Under the pieces are notes generated by a model. That model ran no database searches, was not told the DNA's origin, and worked only from the letters and a program-made list of their open reading frames with translations. Of a stretch of DNA of 64,000 nt, positions 50,624 to 60,091 are shown piece by piece. Position 1 is the first letter of the stretch; the number at the start of each line of letters is the position of its first letter. The DNA comes from Karstenula rhodostoma CBS 690.94 (Eukaryota; Ascomycota; Dothideomycetes; Pleosporales; Didymosphaeriaceae): contig MU001504.1 of NCBI GenBank assembly GCA_010093485.1, positions 1,247,769 through 1,311,768 of the forward strand, in the 5' to 3' direction. The position numbers were made by a program, and so were the translations under genes.

Positions 50624-52742
50624 ATGAAGGCGTTCACTGTAATTTCTTTGTTGACGTCTGTTGCTGCGGCGCGGTTCATGTACGTAGCAGACGCACTTGT
50701 CCCCCCAAAGTCTCTTCCGTAAAAAAAAAAAAAAAAAAACACTGACTTTGGATCATAGTGATGGTGCCTATCACACGCCATTCAGTGGCGTAAACGTCAA
50801 GCGTGCCTTCGACGACTCCACCACATCCACCACTCTCGAGGATTACGAATATGTGATTGTCGGATCTGGTGCTGGTGGGGCCCCTCTGGCGGCCAAACTT
50901 GCTCTAGGCGGGCACAAGGTGCTTCTGCTCGAGGCGGGTGGCGACGAAACGAATTCCACACAGTACACCGTGCCTGTTCTACACGCAGTCGCCTCGGAGT
51001 ACGAGCCTATGCGCTGGGACTTCTTCGTGAAGCACTTCGATGACGAGGCCGACATGAGGAAGGATACGAAACTCACTTATGAGCTGGCCGATGGAACACG
51101 CTACACTGGCGCAAACCCGCCTCAGGGAGCTCAACCTCTGGGTATCCTCTATCCTCGTGTCGGATCCCTCGGTGGCTGCACGAGCCATAACGCCCTCATC
51201 ACCATCTATCCCTACCGCAGTGATTGGCAGTACCTTCAGGACATCACTGGAGATAGCTCTTGGGCCCCTGACAATATGCGCAAATACTTCCAGCGCATTG
51301 AAAAGTCTCGCTACTTGCCGAACAGTGTTGTGGGTCACGGACTCAACGGTTGGCTTGAGACGTCGTTAACCCAGCTAACACTGATCGTCCAAGACTTCAA
51401 GGTCCTGTCACTAGTCGTTGCCGCTGCCACTGGAATGGGCCAGACTATTCTCGGTTCACTCATATCCTCGGTCACTGGCCTAGCTCAGATCTTGCTTCGC
51501 GATATCAACCACAATGGAGCTGGACGAGACTCTCAGGAGGGCTTGTGGCAAGTTCCTCTGGCGATGAAGATTCCCGACTACAAACGTGCCGGTCCCGTGG
51601 ATCTTCTCAACACCGTCGTTAACGCTAAGAACGCAGATGGCAGCCGTAAATACCACCTTGACGTTCAGCTCAACACGCTTGTTACCACATTGAAGTTCGA
51701 CCAAGGCACAAGCGGAAAGCCGAAGGCGACCGGGGTCAACTTTCTGACTGGCCAGTCATTGTACGGTGCCGATCCTCGTCGCCAGTCAGGAGCTGCGACC
51801 GGTAAAGGTACCCCAGGCTCCGTCACTGCCACTCGCGAAGTCATCCTGGCGGCCGGCGCCTTCAATACACCTCAGATTCTGAAGCTGTCCGGTGTGGGTC
51901 CCAAAGCCGAGTTGGATCGATTTGGAATCACAGTCGTCAAAGATCTTCCCGGTGTAGGCACCAACTTGCAGGATCGGTACGAAATCCCCATGACGGGTGC
52001 GGCGCCATCTTCACTCGCGTTGCTCAAGGGCTGTACCTTCCTGAAAGGCTACGACGCCTGTCTCGAGCAGTGGGAAACCCAGCCGGCCATCAACAAAGGT
52101 ACCTACGCAACCAATGGTGTCGCCATTGCGATCACGAAAAAGACAAAGAACTCTCCAAATGGCAATGCCGACTTGCTCGTTGCTGGATGGCCGGCATACT
52201 TCAATGGTTACTACCCGAACTACTTCGAGAACGCGACTGCAGGAGGCAACCACTGGACATGGCTCACGTTGAAGGCTGAGTCGCGCAACAACGCTGGTAG
52301 CGTAACTCTCCGCAGCGCAGATCCGCAAGACGTTCCGGAGATCCGCAAGCGCAACTTCAATGTCGGCGGTGACGAGGATCTCGATGCGCTAGTCGAAGGT
52401 CTCAAGTACGGACGAAAAGCATTCCAAGATCTGATCCCTCTCGATGGCAGGTTCAAGGAGGTGTGGCCTGGCAGCCAGGTAAAGACGGATGCGCAGCTCA
52501 GAGAGTTCACCAAGTATGAGGCCTGGGGCCACCACGCATCTTGCACTTGCCCTATCGGCGCTGATGATGATGTCAACGCGGTGCTCGACACTAATTTCAA
52601 GGTTAGAGGTGTCGACAACCTGAGGGTAGTAGATGCGAGCTCGTTTCCCAAGATTCCGGGCACGTACCTTGCTGTGCCTATCTACATGATTGCCGAGAAA
52701 GCATCGGACATCATTTTGGCGGATGCCAAAAAATCGTCTTAG
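50624..52742 (+). CDS. Secreted GMC-family oxidoreductase (FAD)
   Basis: I place the start at 50624, not at the downstream long frame. Exon 1 (50624-50679) encodes MKAFTVISLLTSVAAARF, a clear signal peptide. The 79 nt intron 50680-50758 has donor GTACGT, branch ACTGAC, acceptor CATAG and an A19 run inside; exon 2 is 50759-52742. The product has 679 residues. VIVGSGAGG (51-59) binds FAD; VGSLGGCTSHNALI and AAGAFNTPQILKLSG are the two GMC signatures. Near the C-terminus WGHHASCTCPIG supplies the catalytic His (His611). The second active-site His/Asn of GMC oxidases appears to be Tyr655 (PGTYLAVPIY). Family members oxidise alcohols, aldehydes or sugars, many releasing H2O2; the substrate is unknown. 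It diverges from the receptor gene. Confidence 0.92.
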
Positions 52743-53980
52743 GCATTGGACGTGACATTAGGCTGCGGCCTCTGCATCCCTGTTAGCCGTTGGAGGTTAT
52801 ACATAATCTTTAATTTTTTTACTCACGTCAATAAACTATATTCCCGATTTCATAGTCTACCCTTCGTAACGCGATGTTGCAGCTAAGTCCTCGTGAAAGG
52901 GTTGCGGAAGGGCACGCACGAAGCAGCGCTCAATCATCAGGCGCAAAGATTGCGAAGACATAGGGTAGTACAGCCCGGTATCGCAGTTTCTCAACACAGT
53001 CGGGTCCGGTGATATCAATTGATCGAGTGCTGATTGTCTCGTTGACCTGGGACTAGCTCTTATGGATTTGTTCGGACTGCTGTCAACAAATCACGATTCT
53101 GAAACGGTCAGCTTTAGGTGTTAAGAGAAGAGTGTAAAATTTACCTACGACCTGCAGGAACTGCGTGTCTGTTGTGTGTCTCCTGGCAACGGTGTCTGCC
53201 ATGTACAGCGAAAGAGGGGTGTTGGTCGTAATCAATGATAAACCGCGATCACATATAGCACTGGATCTAGTGGTTTTGGGGCTTGTGGAGGTGTGTTCCG
53301 ATGTCCCCGGATTTATACAGGGTCGAGCTAAAGGCGACGGCTGCACTTTTCGGGTACTAGGAGGCGGACTTGTGTGCAAGTGTGACTACACGCTTCGATA
53401 ATCAACGTGAGAACTTTGACAGATCTCTTCAAGACATAATTGACGACAATGTCTTCATCAACGTCATATTGGGGTCGTAGATGAGATGGCCCACCTTACC
53501 TGCGATGCACCTAGGTACAAGAGACCTCGCCCGTGTACACGCTCGTGCATGGACGCTAAATTCTGAATCATTTGGAGTCTGATGAAAAGACCGAGAGTTG
53601 CCTTTGAGTGAAGCTATGTGTGCTGTTGATATCGGTCTTCACTTGGGCAGTTACGACATCAGTTCAGGTTACATGACTCGTGTACAAACGACTAATGGAG
53701 CTAAGTGGAGATAAGACCTCCACAACCGCGGTCAAGCATAGCAGACGCGGGGCGACACACATGCTAGGAACCTACCTCGGATAATATCTGCCAGCCGACG
53801 ATGCGATGTCGTCGGCGCGTAGTACTTGCTTGAGATTTTTCCTTTACGCTACATCGCAACCACGAACCACGACGTTGCACACATTCACCCATTCCTGCTG
53901 AACTTTCGTTGAGCAACGACGATCCCTGCACCCAGAAGTCAAAACGAACCTTGTTTGAACTCGGAGAATCTGCAAACATC
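52743..53980. other. Intergenic, nothing recognised
   Basis: Normal composition with short overlapping frames only. It holds the 3' UTR of the GMC gene and the former promoter of the broken dehydrogenase. Confidence 0.6.
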
Positions 53981-54839
53981 ATGTCGTCCTCCCCAGACAC
54001 TTTCCACGGCTGGGTCGGCCATGACTCCAAGTCTGCACAGGGCATTGAAGGCAGACTGCGAAGAGTGCTCGACGGGAATGGAGCAACATTGCGGAAAGGG
54101 CTTCGTCGGTACGTACAACGGTCTGTACAGGGAGCACAACTACTGGAGCATGGGCGGCTATGCAGACTACACCAGAGTTGCCGCGCACTTCGCGGTCAAG
54201 ATACCGGAGCGGGTGAAGAGCGCAGATGCGGCGCCCATGATGTGTGGAGGGATTACTGTGTATGCACCGCTGAAGAACAATGATGCTGGACCTGGGAAGA
54301 AGGTCGGCATTGTCGGATTGGGCGGATTGGGGCATTTCGGCGTGCTCTTCGCGAAAGCACTTGGATGCGAGAAAGTCGTCGCGATCAGTAGGAGACGGAA
54401 CAAGGCTAAAGATGCGGAGACTCTGGGCGCAGATGACTTCATCGCAACGAACGAGGACGAGAAGTGGGAGAAGAAACACTCACGCTCCCTTGACCTCATC
54501 ATATCAACGGTGTCCTCACCAGACATGCCGCTTTCGGGTTATCTGCGACTCCTGCGAACGAACGGTACATTCATTCAAGTGGGAGCTCCAGAGGGAGATC
54601 TTCCTCCTATCGCCGCGTTCGCCTTGATCGCGAAAGGCTGTAAAGTAGGCGGCAGCCAGATTGGCAGTCCGAAGGACATCGAGGAAATGTTGCAATTTGC
54701 TGCAGCGAAGGCCATCAAGCCATGGATACAGCAACGACCGATGCGTGAAGCCAATCAGGGCGTTGTGGATTTCGAGGAGGGTAAGGCAAGGTACAGATAC
54801 GTGCTTGTCAACGAAGACAAAGAGCAGTCTCAACTGTAA
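53981..54839 (+). pseudogene. Zinc alcohol dehydrogenase broken by internal deletion
   Basis: The first 21 codons from 53981 (MSSSPDTFHGWVGHDSKSAQ and one Gly) are the normal N-terminus of fungal cinnamyl/zinc-type alcohol dehydrogenases (ADH6-like). Directly after 54043 the homology jumps, in another frame, to ADCEECSTGMEQHC and then runs intact to the stop: GTYNGLY, GGYADYTRVAAHFAVKIP, GIVGLGGLGHFGVLFAKALG (NADPH-binding GLGGLG), FIQVGAPEGDLP, KARYRYVLVNED. Roughly 80 residues are missing, comprising the catalytic-zinc half (the CGICGSD, GHE and GDRV region) and at least one structural-zinc Cys. The frameshift plus deletion makes an active enzyme very unlikely. A 294-codon frame from an upstream ATG at 53955 reads through the C-terminal part with an unrelated leader; it could still be transcribed. 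Confidence 0.85.
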
Positions 54840-56269
54840 GACGGAATAAATACTGCGCAACGTACTTCACCTATCCCGAATTAAATCCCGTTCACCAAGG
54901 CAATTTTTTTTCTCCTTGCGTATCTGCGTGCTACGTAACTTGGTTACGCGTCGCTGTGGAATTACGCGAACCATGAATGACGCTAAAGACGCCCCGCTGC
55001 ACGACGAAGACCGAGTAACGATATCATCAGGATTAGCTGACGAGAGATGACTCAACCCCACCAGACTGCATCTCAAAACTGCACATGGGCAGCAGAACGG
55101 AACATGAGCACGTACTATGCAGTGTTGAAGTAGTTGATACTGCGAGAGAAGAGGATCGGATTGCGCAATATCATACCATTACCGTCTCCACAATCAAACA
55201 GTCAGCATCATAATTGCAATCGAGAGCAGCCCCCAACAGCAGATCTTAGCGTGCGGGAGCTATGCCCTGCAACGCTTAATCCAAAGGCCTCGGGCGAGAC
55301 ATCATTGGCGAGATAACGACGAATATTGAAAGGCGTAAATGAGCATGGACTACGCCCGCCACCGTGGCACCAGGTCTAGACCTAATTACAACACTCCCAC
55401 TTTCAGGTTTGTTTCGCCTTCGCCAACGTTGTCTTTTGAAGCTGAGCCTCGCTGTCAAATGGGTACAGAAGCAAGTTTCCAAGTGGTGACATTGGGCAAG
55501 GGGTCCGATTTCACAGCATAAAGACGTGCGTACAGAACCACCGTTTTCATATGCGCTTCTGTATCTGGTTGGCAGACGTACTCTCGGCACCCTCCTAGAG
55601 ATAGCCTTGTTCGTATGCACCATTGTACTCCACCCCAGGCGCTTGAGTTATAGTGATTGCCGTCCCGTTTATTCCGCTTTATACCCTGGGGTAGATAGTA
55701 CATGCCCGAGAGCATGGTCAAGCGTTTCTCGTTTCTCAGCCTCGACGACTAGCTATGGTTGTGCACTTTCGCTTACACCGATCGCTCGGGGCTGAGCCCA
55801 GGCTGTGGCCTGCAGATCAAAAGTAAATTACTTGCGTGAAGACGCAATCGATCTGGACTGAGCGTCAGGAAACTTTGCTACCACCTGGGTTGAGCTCCAA
55901 AGTACCTAGACCCAGCAGGTGGCAGGGGAGTACGCGTGTCCTCGTGACGTGACAGGCGTGGTCAAGTTACTAGGTTGCCTACGTGGAACACACGTACGTA
56001 CGGGTCTACCTCACAGCACCATGCTAGGTCCCGTGTAGCCAACCCGAGAGGCGCGGTGCGTGTTCCAGGATAAGCGTCCTGCAGTTAGGCCCGGCCGCAG
56101 AGATAACTGAATCGGGCGGCCGGTCAGGCTACGGCCTCATATGCCCAGTTGATTCCCTGCGCAAGTCTTTTTTGTTTGCAATGAGTGCTAGCACACAGAC
56201 CATTCACTGTACCTACTTTCGATTGCGCAAGTCTTTTTCTTTTTGCTTGGGTGAGCATCTACAGGAACC
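54840..56269. other. Intergenic, with a duplicated motif near its right end
   Basis: No gene is supported over 1.4 kb. The stretch 55930-56130 is rich in CpG and short palindromes such as ACGTACGT. A T-rich motif TGCGCAAGTCTTTTT occurs twice (56158-56179 and 56224-56246), just before the next start codon. Confidence 0.6.
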
Positions 56270-57709
56270 ATGGCTCAATTCAATGCCAACAACAAGGTCT
56301 TCCGGTCGCTCCTGCTCAGCATCGCTGTCACTACATTCATTACTCTTCTCTTCTTTCTTGCACACTCTGAACGGGTCACTGGCTCACTGAGCCAACTCAA
56401 ACTTGGAAACTTTGCATCATCACAATGCTCGCCGCCGGCAGATACGGATCTTACAAGGATATCCACTTCTATTACCGTGACCGGCACGGCAGGGTCAACA
56501 CCTTCAGCAACCCCGGTGCGGTCGATACTTCCTGCCAAGCAAGGCAACCCGGATCTGCTGCAAGTAGTACCTTCTTATGTCAAAGCAATATTCGATCCCA
56601 ATGACAACGCATTCCAAAGGCTGGATTGTCCGCCAACGGCCTCGATCTCAAGACGCTACGAATACCTTCGAATATCACCCACCGCACCCTCCCGCCGAAG
56701 ATACTTCTTCGCGCTCGATCTCTACCAAATCGCCGACATACTCCCTCAGCTCATGGGCAGCCTCATCCAAGTCATTCTCTTCCTAGGACCGCATAACTGT
56801 GTACTCTCCATCGTCGAAGGCCGCTCCACAGACGGCACCTACGAGATCTTACGCTCCCTCGCCCCCCAACTCGAAGAGCTCGGCGTCCCCTACTTCCTCC
56901 AGATGTCGGGTCTCTCACCCCAGCGAGCGAACCCAGAGCGCATCGTTCTCCTCGCGGAACTGCGGAATCTCGCCCTGCGAGACATATACGAGCACCCGGA
57001 CGCCTACGCACCCGACGCCACCATCATCTTCTCCAACGACGTCTACACCTGCGCCGAAGACATCCTGGAGATCGTGCACCAGCAGTACTTCCAGAAAGCG
57101 CACATGACATGCGGCATGGACTGGGCCAACAGCTCGAACCCGGAGCAGCCCCGGCTGTACGACACGTGGGTCGCGCGCAGCATGACGGGCGACACCTTCT
57201 ACAAGGATATGTTCGACTGGGATGGAGGTTTCTTTCCCGACCACGCGCCCTCGCTTGCGCGCTGGAGCAAATGGCTCCCCGTGCAGGTCTTCTCGTGCTG
57301 GAACGGCGTCGTCGCCATCACCGCGAAGCCCTTTATGGACGGCACGCTGCGCTTCCGCGGCGTCGAGGGCGCTGCGAGAGAGAAGAAGGATGAGGAGTGT
57401 TACCAGGGGGAGCCGAATCACTTGACAAAGGACTTGTGGTATTTGGGATACAACAGGATTGCCACGCTGCCGACGATCACCGCTGCCTACAACTACTGGG
57501 ATGCGCGGAGTACGAGGGAGCTGAGGGGTTCGGTGACGCGGCATGCGCTGCTGTTGAATGGCACCGCGGAGGAGAAGATATCCTGGGAGAAGGACCCGCC
57601 GGAGAAATTCCATTGTATACCTGCCGAGCGAGATCCGGAGTGGGTGCCGTGGGATCAGGGTTGTGCGGCCATCTATGGGAAGAGGAGACCTGCACAGGAA
57701 ATACCTTGA
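56270..57709 (+). CDS. GT69 family mannosyltransferase (CAP59/CMT1-type)
   Basis: A single exon of 479 residues; the start ACCATGG is in strong context. A short cytoplasmic tail and one hydrophobic segment (residues about 12-31, SLLLSIAVTTFITLLFFLA) make it a type II membrane protein, presumably of the Golgi. The catalytic region shows the hallmarks of the CAP59/CMT1 alpha-1,3-mannosyltransferase family: YFFALDLYQIADILPQLMGS, VLSIVEGRSTDGTYEILRSL, IIFSNDVYTCAEDILEIV, MTCGMDW, DGGFFPDHAPSLARWS, FSCWNGVVAI and C-terminal DPEWVPWDQGC. Relatives act on capsule, cell-wall or glycolipid mannose; the acceptor here is unknown. The middle of the gene is very GC-rich at third positions, which opens long antisense frames. 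Confidence 0.9.
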   Translation: MAQFNANNKVFRSLLLSIAVTTFITLLFFLAHSERVTGSLSQLKLGNFASSQCSPPADTDLTRISTSITVTGTAGSTPSATPVRSILPAKQGNPDLLQVVPSYVKAIFDPNDNAFQRLDCPPTASISRRYEYLRISPTAPSRRRYFFALDLYQIADILPQLMGSLIQVILFLGPHNCVLSIVEGRSTDGTYEILRSLAPQLEELGVPYFLQMSGLSPQRANPERIVLLAELRNLALRDIYEHPDAYAPDATIIFSNDVYTCAEDILEIVHQQYFQKAHMTCGMDWANSSNPEQPRLYDTWVARSMTGDTFYKDMFDWDGGFFPDHAPSLARWSKWLPVQVFSCWNGVVAITAKPFMDGTLRFRGVEGAAREKKDEECYQGEPNHLTKDLWYLGYNRIATLPTITAAYNYWDARSTRELRGSVTRHALLLNGTAEEKISWEKDPPEKFHCIPAERDPEWVPWDQGCAAIYGKRRPAQEIP

Positions 57710-58347
57710 ATAAGAGGCTTGGTGTGACTGAGTGTATCATAGTCGGTTTGTTTAGTCGTTCCATTGAGATACCCCTTGTCACCGGATTTCTTCAAATCTA
57801 TCTGGAATGATTGAGAGTCGAGATCAGATTGACCTACTGCAAGTCAGCCATGAAGCCACAGTCTAGGGTAACCTCTTGCCAGTTTTCCCTGCTCCCATTT
57901 TCGAGACAGTGCCTTCGCATAGCACCAGGGGCTATACGGAATGATATATGGAACCAGGCAAGCGTAATAGGAACCTGTGGTATGATCTGCGCAGTCGGTC
58001 CATGGTTACTGCCATCAGCAGCTTGGCAGGGGGGTTCAGCGAACTGACAAAGAGCAGACACAGGGGCACACGGCGAGCAAACCGTGAATTGACCAGGAAA
58101 ACTTGCGGTATATGTCATAGCTGATTGTATGTTGAACAGCGTCTCATATATCGTAGCGCCGCAGAAGGATGAGAAGACCGGGTGGTGATGCGATGACATG
58201 ACATGCAAACAAAAGGTTGGGTATCTACGTGCTTGCTCATGCTATGCCTCCCTCCGCTCATTCCATCTATCACACCAACATCGCCGCGAATGACCGCACA
58301 TAGGCAAACGTCGCTCTTGCTTCCTCCTAGTCCATCTCTTATGGCGC
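57710..58347. other. Intergenic between convergent genes
   Basis: Holds two 3' UTRs. No supported gene, RNA or repeat. Confidence 0.6.
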
Positions 58348-59604
58348 TCAATCACCACCCGGAAGCTTAGCGACCCTCTCTTCTATTTTCTTGACCCAGT
58401 CCCCGACCGTGTGCATGTTGCTCTGCATAGCGGCCTCGCACTTCTTCACATCCGCCTCTACTTCCTGTATTGACTGCTCCCACTTCTTGATCTCCGCCTC
58501 TTGCTGCGACTGGCGATTCTCCAGCTCGGTGAGCACATCATCTGCCGCCCAGGCGCTCGTATGTACCAGCCTGAGCGTCCGCAACCGCTCCAGCATCATG
58601 GGCAGAACAGGCGAGAGCTTGTCGATAGAAGGCAGCGTGCCATAGAGCGCGTTGATCTTCGCTTCTTGTTCGGGATTGGGCGACTCCCCGTCGCGAGAGG
58701 CCTCTACACGCAGTTCTTTCAGCAGTTCTGCGTCTGCGATCATGTTCTTGATCTGTGCGCTCGCTGCCTCTAGGTTGCCCTGACTCGCATCGCCCACCAG
58801 TCCAACCATCTGCTCGATCCTGTCTAGCGTCGTGAACACGGGGAAAGGCGCCTTGTCTCCGAGGTCGGGCATGGTATTTCCATCTAATCCCAGACTCGTC
58901 TCCAGCTTCGATAATCTTTCGTCGAACTGTTTCGCCTGGTCTAGCACGAATTCTAGCTGACCTCTTTGTACCTGGGAGCCTGGGAGCGGCGGCTGGTTCG
59001 CGATAGCTTTCGTGATGCGACTCGAGGATTCGAACGGCGCATAGTTGTTGAACTTGTCGATGGTTCGGTCGAGCTGCGGTTCCGCGCCGCGTACGCCACC
59101 TCGCCGCATGGCGTAGATATGGTCCACCTTGTCTGATATGAATTCGATAATCTCTTTGGGGTCTCTCTCCTCCACTTTGCTCTTGTCACCCGAGTTGACT
59201 CGCTCCTGGTGTTCGCCCTCCAACTCCTGCAGCTCCTGCTTCAATCGCATGAGCTTCCGCTCAAATGACTCCTGCTCCTCATCGCTGTCGTCGCCCAGTA
59301 TATCGCCTCTCCGCCGTGCGCGCGTTGATGTGCGGTATGAGCGTCGTGCGCTGATGTTGTCCGAGAAATCCACCCCATTCGCGTCTACTCTTGAAGGCTG
59401 GAACCGGCTTCGTGCCTGGTCGGTTTGTAGGTGTTGATGTCGCACGGCCGACGATTCGGGATCATCGTCGTCCTCGGAATCGGAAACGGCGGTGGACGCT
59501 GGGATGGTGCTCACGTCCTCGGCGAGTTCGGGCGTCTCGTAGACATCGGGCGCGGTATCAATTCCCGGAAGGCTGTCGTACTTGACTTTGGAAGCTTCCG
59601 CCAT
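58348..59604 (-). CDS. Dynactin subunit 2 (p50, dynamitin)
   Basis: A single exon of 418 residues. The N-terminus KVKYDSLPGIDTAPDVYETP is the conserved dynamitin signature (in animals KYADLPGI...PDVYET), followed by an acidic region with SDSEDDDDPES. Coiled-coil segments lie at about 110-137 (SFERKLMRLKQELQELEGEH) and 345-410 near the C-terminus, where helices bearing ENRQSQQEAEIKKWEQSIQE appear. In the cytoplasm p50 forms the shoulder of dynactin, linking the p150 arm to the Arp1 filament, and is needed for dynein-driven nuclear and vesicle movement in hyphae. The length is normal for the family and no anomaly is seen. It reads in the same direction as the next gene, whose stop codon is 488 bp upstream of this start. 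Confidence 0.93.
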   Translation of the reverse strand: MAEASKVKYDSLPGIDTAPDVYETPELAEDVSTIPASTAVSDSEDDDDPESSAVRHQHLQTDQARSRFQPSRVDANGVDFSDNISARRSYRTSTRARRRGDILGDDSDEEQESFERKLMRLKQELQELEGEHQERVNSGDKSKVEERDPKEIIEFISDKVDHIYAMRRGGVRGAEPQLDRTIDKFNNYAPFESSSRITKAIANQPPLPGSQVQRGQLEFVLDQAKQFDERLSKLETSLGLDGNTMPDLGDKAPFPVFTTLDRIEQMVGLVGDASQGNLEAASAQIKNMIADAELLKELRVEASRDGESPNPEQEAKINALYGTLPSIDKLSPVLPMMLERLRTLRLVHTSAWAADDVLTELENRQSQQEAEIKKWEQSIQEVEADVKKCEAAMQSNMHTVGDWVKKIEERVAKLPGGD

Positions 59605-60091
59605 GTCGCGGGCGCAGGAGGATTGTCTATGGCGGGGTGCGGATGTGTTTAGGGACGGAGGTCTAGTGTCAAATTAATCGACTGGGGGAAGACGCGAACG
59701 CGCCTTCCCCAAACGGTCCGTGCACCATAGCTCATATTAGCCGCATAATACCAATTGTTAAACCCCAGCATACCGCACCATTTGACGAATTTACGGTGAG
59801 AAGAGACGGTGATGACATTCCAATTACCTTACTAAGATACACCTCGCAAAATTCGCACGAACCAGAAGACCAACCTTTTCAGATACAGCGAACACTGATA
59901 CCAAAGACGCCTTCGAATGAGCATGCGCAGTCACCTGGAGCGTTATATACACAAACATCATCTCCTTCCTACATCAACCCCCGGTCGTAGTCTCTACACT
60001 GAAAGCTCCCTTGAGGGGGTATCAAATCTGCAACTGCCAAATCTCCTGAATCCTCTTGGATTCCGTTGGCCGGAGGCTCGACGCGGGTTGT
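59605..60091. other. Intergenic, promoter of dynactin p50 and 3' UTR of cpa2
   Basis: 487 bp with no recognisable gene or repeat. Confidence 0.65.

Noticed and set aside
50697..50758. Poly-Lys N-terminus of the GMC protein
   Set aside because: It is the translation of an A19 run inside the first intron; a signal-peptide exon lies upstream.
56915..57613. 232-codon minus-strand frame
   Set aside because: Antisense shadow of the GC-rich GT69 gene; Arg/Val/Gly-rich composition is typical of such shadows.
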